Shown here in pieces: positions 45,850 to 57,696 of a DNA stretch of 64,000 nucleotides. A model generated the notes under the pieces. The model had not been told where the DNA came from. It ran no database searches and saw only the letters and a program-made list of their open reading frames with translations. The stretch is from contig CM048839.1 in the NCBI GenBank assembly GCA_026545765.1, positions 56,049,177 to 56,113,176 on the forward strand, given 5' to 3'. Both the position numbers and the translations under genes were made by a program. Position 1 is the stretch's first letter. Each line of letters opens with the position of its first letter. This DNA is from Plantago major (taxonomy: Eukaryota > Streptophyta > Magnoliopsida > Lamiales > Plantaginaceae).

Positions 45850-48800
45850 ATGAATCCCGATCGTTCATGGATGTACAAGCACCGTTAATGGCGTAATTCA
45901 ATCTAGTTTTGTGGAAGGGTTGAAGCCTTCATTGCTTTTGCACTTACGTACTACTTGTTTGAGTCGGGGGATGATGAAGTGCCCTTGCAATGCGAACAAA
46001 TGTAGGAATAGACAATTTTTGCCTACTAGAACGGTAGTCGAGCACTTGAAACGTAAGGGGTTAAATGGTGAGTATGAGGTATGGTGTTATCATGGTGAGG
46101 AATCAATACCGTTCATGGACTATGGGAGTATTCCTAAGCGTAAAAGAAGGAAGCAAAATGTGATGGGTAGTACTCAAAATACGTCCACATCTGATGCTAA
46201 TCCTGATCATGAGAGGATTGAGCAAATGGTGTATGATGTTGCGGGTCCGAGTTCATGGACACCGATCGGGATGTGGAGGAGCCACGAATTTTGAGGATCG
46301 GTGTTCTTTGACTTGTTGGAATCATCAAAGAAGCCAATTTGGCGGTGTCAAGCACATCGAGTTATCTTTGTTGTCTCGGCTAATGAGTTGTAAGGCCGGT
46401 GGCCAATCTGAAGTGAGCTTCAATAACTACGCATAATTGTTATCAGTGTTGCCTGAACCAAACCGAGTACCCACCAACTTTTCCCAAGGGAAGAACAAGA
46501 TGCGGGGGTTAGGGTTGCCAACGGTAACCATAGACTGTTGTCCGGATATGTGCATGATCTAGTGGGGAGGATGTAGATCTCTTCAAGTGCAAGTTTTGTG
46601 GTAAGGACCGCTATAAGCGTTACAAGGAGGGGCTTCAAAGAAACGCGGAAGAAAAATCTCCCACATAAGAAAATGTGGTACTTCCTCTAGCACCTCGTTT
46701 GAAGAGGTTGTACGCTTCAAGTGCTTGTGCGATAAAATGCGTTGGCACAAGGAGAGAGTAAGGGAGGCGGATGCAGTGGGTATAATGGAGCACCCATCAG
46801 ACTCACCGGCATGGAAAGAGTTCGACAAGACATATCCGGAGTTTGCAGCCGAATCTAGAAATGTACGTTTGGGGCTTTGTACGGATGGTTTTAACCCGTT
46901 TGGAAGTGACCGGAAGTACTCTTGTTGGCGATCATCGACACCATACAACCCGGTGAGTGCATGAAGGAACCGTTCATGTTCTCGATGCGTTGGTGCGGGC
47001 GGTGATCCGTGATGGATGTGTTCTTGCGTTCTTAATTAAGGAGCTGATTGAGTTGTGGGAAAATGGTATCACTGCATATGATGTGTCAACACGAAGAAGA
47101 ACTTTACCTTGAGAGCAGCACTATTGTGGACCGTGAGTGATTTTCCTGCTTATTCAATGCTATCTGGAAGGAAGATCAGGGTTTTCATGCTTGTCCACAT
47201 TGTTTGGAGGACACCGATGCATTCAGCATCAAGGAGAGCGGAAAGAATCTTGGTTTGATCGCATCGTAGGTTTCTACCAAGGAACCATCCGTTTAGGAAG
47301 AACAAGACTCAATTCTTGAAAAACAAAGTAGAGATTAAAGGCCCTCCGAGACAACTTCATGGTGCGAGATACTTGCGGAGATTGATAAATGGGTCTTATG
47401 AAAGTGGTGAACTTGGGTGGGAGAAGCATAACAAGAAAATTGAGAACAAATGTGGATGGAAGAAGAGAAGCATCTTGGGACTTGCCTTATCGGGCGGTCT
47501 TCTTATCGTCACATGTTGGATTTCATGCACATTGAGAAGAATGTGTTAGAACCGCTTGACACGATTTGTAACATTCCGGAAGACAAAGGATAACGTTAAA
47601 TCTAGAGCCGAGTTGGATACATGGTGTAAAAGGCTGAGTTGACAACGGAATGAGAAGGCGATGGCCCAAGGCATGTTACGATTGATCGAATCTAGGAACA
47701 AGTTTGTTTGATTGGGTTAGGGATTGAAGTTTCCGACAATTATGCCTCAAAGTTGGGCGATGTGTGGATTTGAAGAAGACGAAGATGTATGGAATGAAGA
47801 GCCACGATTGTCATGTGTTTATGGAGCGGCTTCTCCCGGTTGCATTTCGAGAACTGCTACCTAAACCTGTATGGATGGCTCTCACTGAGCTGAGCTTATT
47901 TTTCAAGAATTTATGCGCAAGGGTGGTTGATGATCAAGTGTTAGCAAACCTTGAAAGCAACATACCATTGATTCTGTGCAAGCTCGAGCGTATCTTCCCA
48001 CCGAGCTTCTTTGATTCTATGGAACACTTGCCGGTTCACCTCCCCACAAGCGAGGCTCATTGGACGGTTCAATATCGATGGATGTATCCATTCGAGAGGT
48101 GTGTAATATATGAACACAATCATTCAATTCAAATGTCTGAATTTTCCAAAGTCACATTATATTACCCAAAAGTATATGCATTGCAGGTACTTGGGAAAAT
48201 TGAAGAGGTATGTCAGCAACAAAGGTAGGCCTGAGGGATCGATGGCCAATGCATACGTGCGAGAGGAAGCTGCAACCTTCTGCTCCTATTACTTTGGAGA
48301 CCACGTTCCCACAAAGGCATCTAGGCCGTCTCGAAACGCAGACACATTCGAAGTTCAAGAGGATGATGATGATGCTATTTCTGTTTTTAGGGTCTCAGGG
48401 AGACCTATGGGGAAGAAAAATACATCATGGCTGAATGATAGTGAAATGTTGGCAGCCCAGTATTATGTCCTCTCGAACTGTACTGAAGTTGATGAATTTA
48501 TGGTGAAATTTGCTGGGTGAGTAGCTTTCTTACTAGGGGCTTCATGAATTTGAATATCTAACTACTAGTTAACTAATCATGCATACCAATCGTGTCCACA
48601 GGGAGTTCAAAGAGCGTTGTCTGGAGAAGAATCCAATATTGACAGATGATGAGATTGAGTCACAACTTGAAGCGAAATTGGAAACAGAATTCCCACCTTG
48701 GTTCAAGGAGTATGTCCGAGATCCTATCAACATCACATCTCCTTACTTAGTAGCTCTAGCGGAGGGACCAAATAGAAAGGTTTCCACATTCTCATCGTAC

Positions 48801-49364
48801 ATAGTCAATGGTCTTAGGTTCGACACGGTTGAATCTAACACGAGCAAGGCCACAAGCAATTCAGGGGTGTGTGTTAGTGGGCAAGATTTATCTGATTTGT
48901 ATGATTTCTACGGAAAGTTGAAGCGAATCGTGCGGCTTGAATATTCCGGTTTGCCTTTGAAAAGAACCTTTCTGTTTGATGTTGACTGGTATGATCCTAC
49001 TCCAGCTGGTACGAGGAAGCACGAGCAGTATGAGATGGTTGACATTAACCATAGGAGGAGGTACCGTAAGTACGAACCGTTTATCTTGGCTACTCAAGCA
49101 CGCCAAGTGGTATTCATTGAATATCCAAGCCTGAAACGTGACAAGGCAGACTGGTTGGCTGCGATACATATACGGGCCCGCTCCAGAGTAGAGTACGTTA
49201 AGAAGGACGACTCAATTACCAACTCGTACCAAGAAGAGGTTGTTGATGAAACAGCGAGAAATGTAGTTCATGCTCCTGATGAGTACATTGAGCTGCATGA
49301 AGACCAATATGTAGACTTAACCACGGGCGAGGAGGGGCGGTATGTGTATACTGGTGGTTCTTGA
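45850..49364 (+). pseudogene. CACTA TNP2-like transposase gene, damaged
   Basis: It opens with MNPDRSWMYKHR at 45850, the transposase-associated start. A frame change is followed by the rest of that domain (KCPCNANKCRNRQFL, VVEHLKRKGLNGEYEVWCYH; 45930-46110). The TNP2 catalytic region follows: VRLGLCTDGFNPFGSD (46863-46910), AYSMLSGRKIRVF (about 47150), LDFMHIEKNVL (about 47515-47550). Next is a DUF4218 region (KSHDCHVFMERLLPVAFREL and FFDSMEHLPVHLP; 47780-48060), then GRPEGSMANAYVREEAATFC (48228-48290). An intron at about 48521-48600 precedes a DUF4216 region (48600-49364, with KRTFLFDVDWYDPT). Several frame changes lie between 45870 and 47760. The 3' half, from about 47764, is largely open apart from plausible introns. 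Confidence 0.85.
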
Positions 49365-49465
49365 TTACAACTTGTTATATATGCTTTATTAAGTGTCTAT
49401 TATATATGTTTTACCTGCCAATTCATCTCGTCTTTCTTACTAACACTTGTTGTATGAATTTGCAG

Positions 49466-51102
49466 ATGCCGAGACATAGGAGGTCCACATACCGTCCACC
49501 GGCCATTAGTGGTACTAGTAGTGGTCTTGATGCGGGTAGCCCTTCGGGGGGCTATGACATTGGCGGGAGTTCACAGTCACAGGTGCCTGAGACTCCCACT
49601 GGTTCGAGCGTGGGGACGTCACCCATGTTTGCTGACTTATCCTCCGACGGTGTCCCTACACCGTTCGACACCGGTGCTAGTTGGAATGGGAAGCGGTTTT
49701 GTTCGAGCAGGAAGAAGTAAGTATTATGCATTTGTAGAACATAACTTCAGATAATTACTAAATGTTACATGAATATACTAATAAAGGTTGTTTCATGTCT
49801 ATCTCATTTGTAACAGGCTTTGGCCACCGGGTGCCTCCGAAAATCTTGGTAAGATTATAAGACTTCGAAGGGAGAAGCCGGGTGAAGGAGGGGAGAAGTG
49901 GTCTACGCTCCCGGAGAGGATGAAGCATCATTATTTTGATGAGATGCGGGTAAGCTTAAATGTTACAAAGCTTTATCCATGTTCTTTGACTTGTTGTGCT
50001 GATTTCGTGGTATGTTAGCCACTGTACTTGGGTGATATGTTAGTCACCATTGTGTTAGTAAATTTTAGGACAATTTGAGTGGTATGTTAGCTATTGTACT
50101 TGGGTGATATGTTAGTCACCATTACTGAACTTGTTGTGCTGATTTCGTGGTATGTTAGCCACTGTACTTGGGTGATATGTTAGTCACCATTGTGTTAGTA
50201 AATTTTAGGACAATTTGAGTGGTATGTTAGCCACTGTAATTGAGTGATATGTTAGTCACTGTTCTTTCACACTGTGTTGATTTCGTGGTATGTTAGCCAC
50301 TGTACTTGGGTGATATGTTAGTCACCATTACTGAACTTGTTGTGCTGATTTCGTGGTATGTTAGCCACTGTACTTGTGTTTACTTTAAATTCCAGCTTTC
50401 ATTAATCTATTTGGGCTTGCTACTTATGGAAATGTTGTAGAAGTACTACTTCATTCCCAATGCCCTCATTCCCCAACTGTGGCCTGTTTTCGAGACTGTT
50501 GGGTCAGAGTGTTATAAGAGGATGGTTTGCAACATGAAAGCCTCTGGGTAAAGCTTGATGGATGGGGATGATGAGTGGGCACGTTGGCGAGAATCTTGGA
50601 GAGATCCTTTGGTCATGGACATGGCGGAGAAGAAGCGAACCGGTTGGCCGAGGCGAGATGGTACAGCACCTCCGTGCATCATTATGGGTCATGTTGTTAT
50701 TCTGAGACGCCGGATGTCGATTAGTATATATGTTATTTCGACTTGCAATATGATTTGTACTTATGTTTTTTTGCTTTCATTTCTAACAACTTTCTACTTG
50801 TTTGCATGTTCTTCAGCTCCATGCCGGGGAGCCCACTACTGCTCTTCACCACTTCAAGAAGGCAAAAATGAAGAATGGCATGTGGACTGATCCTAGGGCC
50901 GAGCAAATTGGGGTATGTTTCTTTGTTAAGGTTCACATTTATATTTGTGTATATTATGGCTCGAGCGTATCTTCCTAAAGCGTATCTCATTTCGTATGCA
51001 CTACACTATTGTAGATCGAGGTGGAGCGGATTATGGAGGAGAGGATGATCAATGGTCATGAACTCACAATTGAGGCGGGACCAAATATTCTTCCAAGTTA
51101 AT
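49466..51102 (+). CDS. CACTA TNPA-like protein (plant transposase Ptta/En/Spm family), multi-exon
   Basis: Proposed exons: 49466 to about 49718 (MPRHRRSTYRPPAI, Ser/Gly/Pro-rich, ending before GTAAGT); about 49817-49950 (LWPPGASENLGKIIRLRREK, then EKWSTLPERMKHHYFDEMR); about 50441-50550 (KYYFIPNALIPQLWPVFETV); about 50550-50690 (DDEWARWRESWRDPLVMDMA); about 50815-50912 (LHAGEPTTALHHFKKAKMKN, then GMWTDPRAEQIG); and from 51015 (IEVERIMEERMINGHELTIE). The 'W...W..P.F' and 'T..DPRAE' pattern is that of Transposase_24/TNPA-like proteins, which bind subterminal repeats. An acceptor-like TTTGCAG lies directly before the ATG, so it may be spliced from the TNP2 transcript, as known in En/Spm. Exon edges are inferred by eye and a break within the third or fourth exon is possible. 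Confidence 0.6.
50009..50395. repeat. Tandem repeats in a CACTA intron, six units
   Basis: Units beginning GGTATGTTAG start at 50009, 50081, 50149, 50221, 50287 and 50355. The spacing alternates between about 72 and 66-68 bp, giving a higher-order period near 140 bp. Each unit pairs GTATGTTAGCCACTGTACTT with GGTGATATGTTAGTCACC. It lies in the intron after the second TNPA-like exon. Confidence 0.92.
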
Positions 51103-51559
51103 CCGATGACGCTAAAGTCGAGTGTATGGGCTCGGCATTTGGGTCCTTCATGACACCTTGGTAGCTTCTCCGTGTCGCGTGAGCATCCTCATCACATGAA
51201 AATTTCTACACTCAAGCGCAGTGAATGAGGTGATGAATCCTCTCAAGCAAACGATCGATCAACTTCTAGAGCGAAGCTCATATCACTCGTCGGATGGATG
51301 AGATGACACAATGATGTTCATTGCGAACCAACAACCACCGCCTCCTCCCGGTTCTTAGATGCTCATGTACTTACGTTGTTCTAGATACATACTTTTCACA
51401 CTATTCATTTCATTCGGATATTTAGTCTTTTGTTTGGATATTTTATCGAATCTCTATTTTAATTAATGCAATTTTATCACTTTCGGGTATATTATCTCGA
51501 CTACATTGTAAAGCGGTGAAATGTAAAAACATAAAAATAAAAATAAAATTAAAAAAAGC

Positions 51560-51877
51560 GGTTTAGGGCGGATAAATCCGTCCTAAACCATCCGATTGAT
51601 TAGGGACGGATTTATCCGTCCCAACCTTAGAGACGGATTAGGGACGGATTTATCCGTCACAATGGTCCTGACCATTAGAGCGGATATCCGTCTCTAATGG
51701 TATGTTGACCATTGGGACGGATAAAACCAAATCCTCGTTAGACGGATAATATATCCGTCCCTAAGCATTGAGACGCCTGTTTAAGGAGGCGTCCCTATCC
51801 GTCCTAACGGATTAGGGACGAATCGGCGAGGTTTAGGACGGATAAATCCGTCCCTAAACCTGATTTTTCTTGTAGTG
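51560..51877. repeat. CACTA 3' subterminal repeat zone
   Basis: About a dozen copies of GGACGGAT, GACGGATTTATCC and ATCCGTCCCTAA occur in both orientations, continuous with the terminal repeat. The matching 5' zone is 44704-44990. Confidence 0.88.
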
Positions 51878-51884
51878 TAAGAAC

Positions 51885-51960
51885 TCTCTCTCTCTCTCTA
51901 TATATATATATGTGTATATATATATATATGTGTATATATATATATGTGTGTATATATATA

Positions 51961-52018
<58 letters not shown>
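51885..52018. repeat. CT and TA/TG microsatellite
   Basis: A CTCTCTCT run is followed by TA runs interrupted by TGTG. It lies next to the CACTA right end, between it and the right arm of the long inverted repeat. Confidence 0.97.
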
Positions 52019-52019
<1 letters not shown>

Positions 52020-52109
52020 TTCTAACTTTTTTTTGGTTTAATGGGTATATATGTCACGTAAAAGACCTGAGTTTAACGAAAAATCTATCATTAGTAACAA
52101 GTGAATGAA

Positions 52110-52580
52110 CTAAGGTGAGAGAATTTCATGCGGGATCTCTCTATTAATTGTTTTTAATTTTAAAAATCTTTTTGATAATTTATGAGTTATTTGCATCTAA
52201 CCCTATATAATTCATATTTATTGTTTGCTTACTTAAAGTCTCAAATCGTTTAATGTGGATGGTTCTTTATTAGTAAAATTTAGAAAAATTATTAATGACT
52301 ACATTTCTGTCTTAATTTTGTAAAATTAATAGTTAATTAAATAGTTTAAATATTTTGAAGACTAGATGATAAGATTTAAACTGATGAGAGATTTTTTATT
52401 TAATACATTTTGTTCAATGATTTTGTGACATTTTAAGTTGGCTTTTGTAACATTCTATTATCTACATGGCATCTCATGTGGCAAAGAAGGCTATAAAGTA
52501 AAATAAATTTTGTAGAAGGATAGTTTAGTATATTTTTTTTTTTGGAAGAAAGCTATTTGACAATTCATTCACTAGAAGAA
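52110..52580 (-). repeat. Right arm of the long inverted repeat
   Basis: The reverse complement of 43719-44400, lacking the hairpin MITE and about 65 bp of the inner part. Shared landmarks are TTTCATGC, GTTATTTGCAT, GGCATCTCATGTG, CAAAGAAGGCTATAAA and TTTGACAATTCA. It closes the element that the CACTA transposon split. Confidence 0.7.
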
Positions 52581-52748
52581 CCCTATAATAATTAAATAAA
52601 TCTTACAACGTCATATTTGTTTGTTGGGGGTTAATTTAATTTAATTGGATTTGTATAGTTGATTCATCTATCTCGAAAAACTTCATATGCCGGGTTTGAC
52701 GTGTAATTTTGTATGAAAAGTTAAAGTAAATATAAGATAATAATATCA

Positions 52749-53075
52749 TGTTTAACAAAATTAGCTGATAGATAATTGAGTAGCTGATAAGTTAGTTGAT
52801 TTTTATAAAATACTTAGTAAATCTATTAGCTGATAGTTGATTGGGTAGATGATGAGCTAGTTGATTTTTATAAAAGTGTTTAGTAAATTTATTAGCTGAT
52901 AAGTTAGCTGATTTGCTAAATATGGTATTTAAAAACAAATTATTTTTTTGATAAGCATCCTGAACAAGCTTATCAGATCAGCTAGCTTATCAGCTATCAG
53001 TTGACGTTCACGTAATAAGCTTATTACAAAAATAAGCTTATCGAGCTGAAAAACTTGTGGTAAATTGAGCCTAAA
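52749..53075. mobile_element. AGCTGATAAG-rich MITE
   Basis: TTAGCTGATA and its complement TATCAGCTA recur at the two ends. Internally a block of about 70 bp around TTAGTTGATTTTTATAAAA is repeated. Ends are loose and no duplication was found. Confidence 0.55.
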
Positions 53076-53360
53076 ATGGTGGAAAAAATGTATTTTTAAT
53101 GTCGAAAAGTGTAATTTGTTGTAAAGTTGAAATAGCTTATTGTTAGGTTTGGCGTAGCTTTTTTTTTTTTTTTTTTTTAGTAATGTATGAAGTTTTGTGA
53201 GATGATTAAAAATGACAAATGTATATAGTTCTGTATAAAAGAATAAATAATACTGTGAGGTTTATCCAGTACATACGCGAAAGATAGTGGTGGTAGACTC
53301 ATATCGTACTTAAAATAAAATTAAAAAATAGTAGAAAATAAAATTATTCTCACACCAAAT

Positions 53361-54058
53361 TAGGGGTGTGTTTCGAACCGAACGAACCAAACATTGACCT
53401 TAACGAACGTTTGTTCGTTAATATATGTCATGTTCATGTTCGTGTTCATGTTCGTCGAACATCTCAACACTTGTTCATGTTCAGTTCGTTAAAGTTTCAA
53501 TATGTTCACGAACAGTTCACGAACTATTATAGGTTTTGTGTAGGTTAGGTTAGAAAATACCTCATCCGACCCGAATTCAACTTCCCGCATTTCATTTTGG
53601 GACGTCTCAATTTGAACTTCTGATTCCTTTAATGGAAATTTTCTATCCTACTTTATTCATTATCTCTCACATTTTATTTATTATCCCTCATACTTTATTC
53701 ATCCTCATTCCTACATTATTATCATATTTCTCACTTTATTCACTTTTATCTTAAAATTTATGGCCGGCCTGAGGGTAAATGAATTTGGAACGACATAAGT
53801 ATTATAACTTATGTGGAAAATGGAAATGATAGATTAGGTTATGAAATATTGTACTCCATATATAAAATAATATAAAATTATTATAGATATAATTTGTTCA
53901 AACGATCATGAACTAGAAACAATAAATTATATGTTACGTGTTAAATATTGTTTATTAACGAAACGTGTTAAGCTGATTCGATTAAATTCGCTGACAGGCT
54001 GAGCGTTATTTGAAAATTTTCGTGAAATTTTCATGAATATTCATTTCATTTACCCCTA
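53361..54058. mobile_element. hAT-type non-autonomous element (698 bp)
   Basis: The inverted ends TAGGGGT and [T]ACCCCTA are flanked by an 8-bp duplication with one mismatch, CACCAAAT (53353-53360) and CACCAAAC (54059-54066). The left part is rich in GTTCATGTTCG and AACGAAC words, a common pattern of plant TAGGGGTG hAT elements. No transposase is present. Confidence 0.82.
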
Positions 54059-54066
54059 CACCAAAC

Positions 54067-54468
54067 AATTCCTACTTCGGCATTAGTAATACTTTTTGAC
54101 AAATACTGCACATTACTGTAATTTGATTAATTATTAATAGAATAATACAAGATGGTTATCGTTAATGGTGGTACAAGTACAAAGGTGTAAATGGGGTTTG
54201 TCGTTAGGCTAAAGTGGCGTGGCTTTGGCGACTATCTATGGCCCACGATGGTTCCAGGTTGTTTCCATATTCCACTTTAAATTTCAAACTCACGTGCGAT
54301 GCAATTGGATTCTTTTAAGATTGCTAAGCCGCATTTTCGAACCTTTTACTAATACTTCGTAGTAGTATAACTTTATTCGTTTCGTAAGCGGATTGAACAC
54401 TTAACACATGTTCTTAAACTGCAGTAACATATGCTTACTCCCGTTGTCGACATGAACTTGTATAGCAA
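54067..54468. other. Intergenic DNA, nothing recognised
   Basis: AT-rich, with no reading frame, repeat or motif that I can assign. Confidence 0.4.
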
Positions 54469-55160
54469 CTGTGACGATTAACCTCTGCAATTCAATCAAC
54501 AATCTTGATCGACTACGAAACAACAAAATCAACAATCGAACAACGAACAATCAAGCGAATAACACAACGATTAACTGATTTACGTTGTTCGATTTTCACC
54601 TACATCCACTAATCCACGGAGTGTACCATATTTTCACTATCACCAACAAAGAACATATATATTACAAGAATGAATCAACAAGTTTCAATCTTCTCAAGCT
54701 ACTCTGTCTTCTTCCTAACTGCCTATTAATGAAAACTGAGAATTGCTCTATCAGAAAGTGAAAATTACAACGAAGATAATGATTGTTGTTAGCTAAAAAC
54801 AGTTAAAAGATGTTTATATACTTTAATCCGTTGATAACCGCCTCCAATTTGATCCAAGAGCGTTTCTACAAGTTAGTTATCAAGTAACAAACTTTCCCTC
54901 TTCAAATAACCAGAGCCAATAGGATTATAACACATCAGCACATCTTTTCATCACTTGTTGTGTTATCTATGTCTTCCCCAGTGTCTCCATACCAAAACAT
55001 AGCACACCGTGTTTGAAATAGGTCTTCTTCTCTTCATTATCCAGTGTTGTCATAACACCAACCTTTCTTCAGTAGATATGAAGCTAATCCAGCTCACAGT
55101 AACATTAGCCCATTCCACATTAGCAAATACGACGGAGTCAGAAATTAAAATAACACGTGA
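54469..55160 (-). repeat. Possible copia solo LTR
   Basis: Direct-repeat-like AACAATC/AATCAAC words occur. A minus-strand TATA box (GTATATAAAC, about 54812-54822) lies centrally and composition differs from the flanks. No boundary, target duplication or primer binding site could be confirmed, so this is tentative. Confidence 0.25.
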
Positions 55161-56051
55161 GTTCACTTTATCAATAATAACGATAAAGTGACATATTGAT
55201 CATACAAATATAAAAATGTTCTTTCGCAACCTATGTTATTGAGTTATAATAATTTTTCCATACACTTTATCTAATTCGTTGGCATGCGAGATGACTTTTC
55301 AGTGAGTTGTCTACCTTAAACTTTTTTCTGAACAAACATAATTGCAACACTGACATTGAGATTTTTATGAATGCAGTCCAAATGAAGAAAAAGAAATATA
55401 AATATTTCCAACTCTTCTAATCTACGAAGAATAAGTCTTTTATAAAATCAATTGGCAAATTAACAAGCTGTAAGACTGGTTTGTTCGTCGTTTAAATTGA
55501 CTAACAAAAAATTAATTTGACTAACAAAAAATTAATTTTACACAAGTTAAGTGTAAAAATTATTTTATTACAAGAGTATATAGTATGCAATTATATGGAA
55601 ATAACAATGCTAATAATAACATGTCTGTTTCAAAATGTTAAAAGGGATCTAGAGCGTCACTTATACTAACAAGATCCACCTTTTTCTAGGACTTTTTTTT
55701 ATAAGAATTAGTAAAATTGTGCACGTGAAAATTCACGTACCAAATAAATGAGTGTCTTATATGAAAATTAAATATGCATGAACATTATAATATATATTGA
55801 TAGTTATACGCAGTTAATTATAAATTCAATCATATAATATATGTTATATAAGTTATTAATAAAAATATAAATTTTGGTGATTATAATAGGTGGGAGTAGT
55901 GGGAGATAATATACAACTCCCTTCCTTTTTTCCTTTTCCATTTTAGCTTTATTTTTATAGGTGAAATTTGAAGTCAAAATTAATTCAATTAGTCAAAATT
56001 AAATTGATTGGTGTAACAACTACCTTTGGGTAGTTCTCTTTTAGAATAGTA
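55161..56051. other. Intergenic AT-rich DNA, nothing recognised
   Basis: No gene seen. TTGACTAACAAAAAATTAAT occurs twice in tandem near 55497-55536. Confidence 0.4.
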
Positions 56052-56063
56052 AAAATTTTAGAG

Positions 56064-56214
56064 ATTGTTTTTTTTTATCAAGAATCATAAATCTTTCATA
56101 AATCATCAAAGAGTCAAGTACATCAGATATCAAAAGGGAGAACATACCCTCCATCAGTATCTCGCTAAAATTATGTGCCAAAGAATGTACTAAAGCATTT
56201 TCAAGTCTCGGAAT
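56064..56214 (-). mobile_element. 5'-truncated LINE tail with RNase H C-terminus (151 bp)
   Basis: An exact 12-bp direct repeat AAAATTTTAGAG (56052-56063 and 56215-56226) flanks it. On the minus strand it ends in a run of A. The coding remnant reads IPRLENALVHSLAHNFSEI, the C-terminal RNase H pattern ('V.R..N..AH.LA') of plant L1-type LINE proteins. It is a typical truncated target-primed insertion. Confidence 0.82.
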
Positions 56215-56402
56215 AAAATTTTAGAGTTAAGCATTATTTTTATAAATCAATCATAAAATGGAAGATGGCTTGTGGTTAGCATGACGCAGAGAACAATTCA
56301 AATACAAAACAATACATGTGTTGGTCCAAACAGTCGGGCCACCCACTGGAGTATGATACGTTAAAATTGCTAAGGCACTAAAGCAGCAATAACCAAACTA
56401 CC

Positions 56403-56475
56403 ACAATAATAATAATAATAATAAATAAGAATTATTGTTATTATTATTAGGGAACTATTATTATTATTATTTATT
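56403..56475. repeat. (AAT)n/(ATT)n microsatellite, palindromic
   Basis: ATA-type triplets are followed by ATT-type triplets, forming an imperfect hairpin. Confidence 0.95.
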
Positions 56476-56913
56476 ATGATGATGCATTACTTTATTTAGC
56501 GGCCATCATTCTAGTTATCTTAGCCCGCAGCCGCTAAACGACAAAAAGGCCTATTCACGAGTGACCCATGCATGTTCGTATTTAATTTTGTTTATTGAAT
56601 GTTGTGATTTTCTTTATTATATGATGATTATATCAATTCAACAGGAGTAATTTTCTTCGAAGAGTAGTATCTTCAAGTTAAACAATTAAAATATCGTTCG
56701 TGTTCATAATCAGGTGCATCTTCATCCATTTCGAATCGTGGACAATGAGTGAATTATAACTTGTATAGCAGCAGCCATTGACATGAGCTTGACTAGTTAA
56801 TTACAAAATTATTTATGGACGATCTTAAGCGGCGAATTTATGATTAATAGTAACTCAATTTTTAAGTGGAATAGTGAGTTAATGAAATTGTTTATTTGCA
56901 TGTCAAACACGAT

Positions 56914-57365
56914 CACTATAAGAATTCAGTCACACGACAACGAAAATTAGCTACACATAAAATTCGGTCCCTAACCAACGACGATACTTTCTCAGTCGAC
57001 GGATTAGCAATGGAGTATAGACGGATTACCACTATAAAATTCTCGGCAAACAACAACGGAATGATCGGTTCGCTAAATACCCAAAATCGGTCGCTAAACA
57101 ACTCGGTGGACAGATTAGCGACATATTTGTTATCTGTCATTAAACAGCTAGTCGGTAAAGTTGGCGATGGTAAAAATTTCCATCGCTAAACTTAGCGACG
57201 GAACAGAGACGGATCTTTTTTAAGACCAATTGACCAACAAGGCGACTAGTTTTGTATTTGTCACTAAGCCCTCAAATCAGCGACGCTTTTTATTTACATA
57301 AATTAATTTTTAAATATATGTTTGCTAATTTTAGCGACGGATATGCTGATAAATTTTTTTGCCTT
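56914..57365 (+). mobile_element. CACTA end remnant
   Basis: It starts CACTATAAGAA and runs into a zone with repeated TAGCGACGGAT/TCGCTAA words in both orientations (CGGTCGCTAAACAACTCGG, TTAGCGACGGA). This is the layout of a CACTA 5' subterminal region, of a different family from the 44704 element. No matching right terminus was found, so it is truncated. Confidence 0.6.
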
Positions 57366-57696
57366 ATTATTTGCTCATACATTTAATAAGCTTGTAGGAC
57401 AATACACAAATAAAATAATATCTTCAAATATCGAATGAGATAGAATCCATGAAACAATTACATATTCGTCCGAGATAGAATACATGAAACAACTACATAT
57501 GCAATCGATACTGGAATACATGCAAAATTACATATTTGATCGACATAGAATCTAAATACATATTATGTGATATAGTACCATAAAACTAATACATATAGGA
57601 ATGAGATTGAATCTAAAACACGTACTTGATAAATGACGTTTAACTGCAATATTGCCATTCAATGTTATTCATCACATGATGTTATCCTGCATTAGG
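57366..57696. other. Intergenic segment with short direct repeats
   Basis: No gene. Imperfect repeats of ATCGA[T/G]A[T/C]AGAAT with ACATGAAACAA, about 50-60 bp apart (57430-57560), suggest a decayed tandem repeat. Confidence 0.4.

Larger units (their letters stand above)
44704..51877 (+). mobile_element. CACTA (En/Spm) DNA transposon, 7174 bp
   Basis: Terminal repeats CACTACAAGAAA (44704) and TTTCTTGTAGTG (ending 51877) are flanked by the exact 3-bp duplication TAA (44701-44703 and 51878-51880). Subterminal zones of about 300 bp at each end are packed with TAGGGACGGAT in both orientations, the usual transposase binding repeats. Two plus-strand genes lie inside: TNP2-like and TNPA-like. Both ends are intact, so it could still be moved by a transposase supplied elsewhere. 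Its own TNP2 gene is damaged. Confidence 0.95.
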
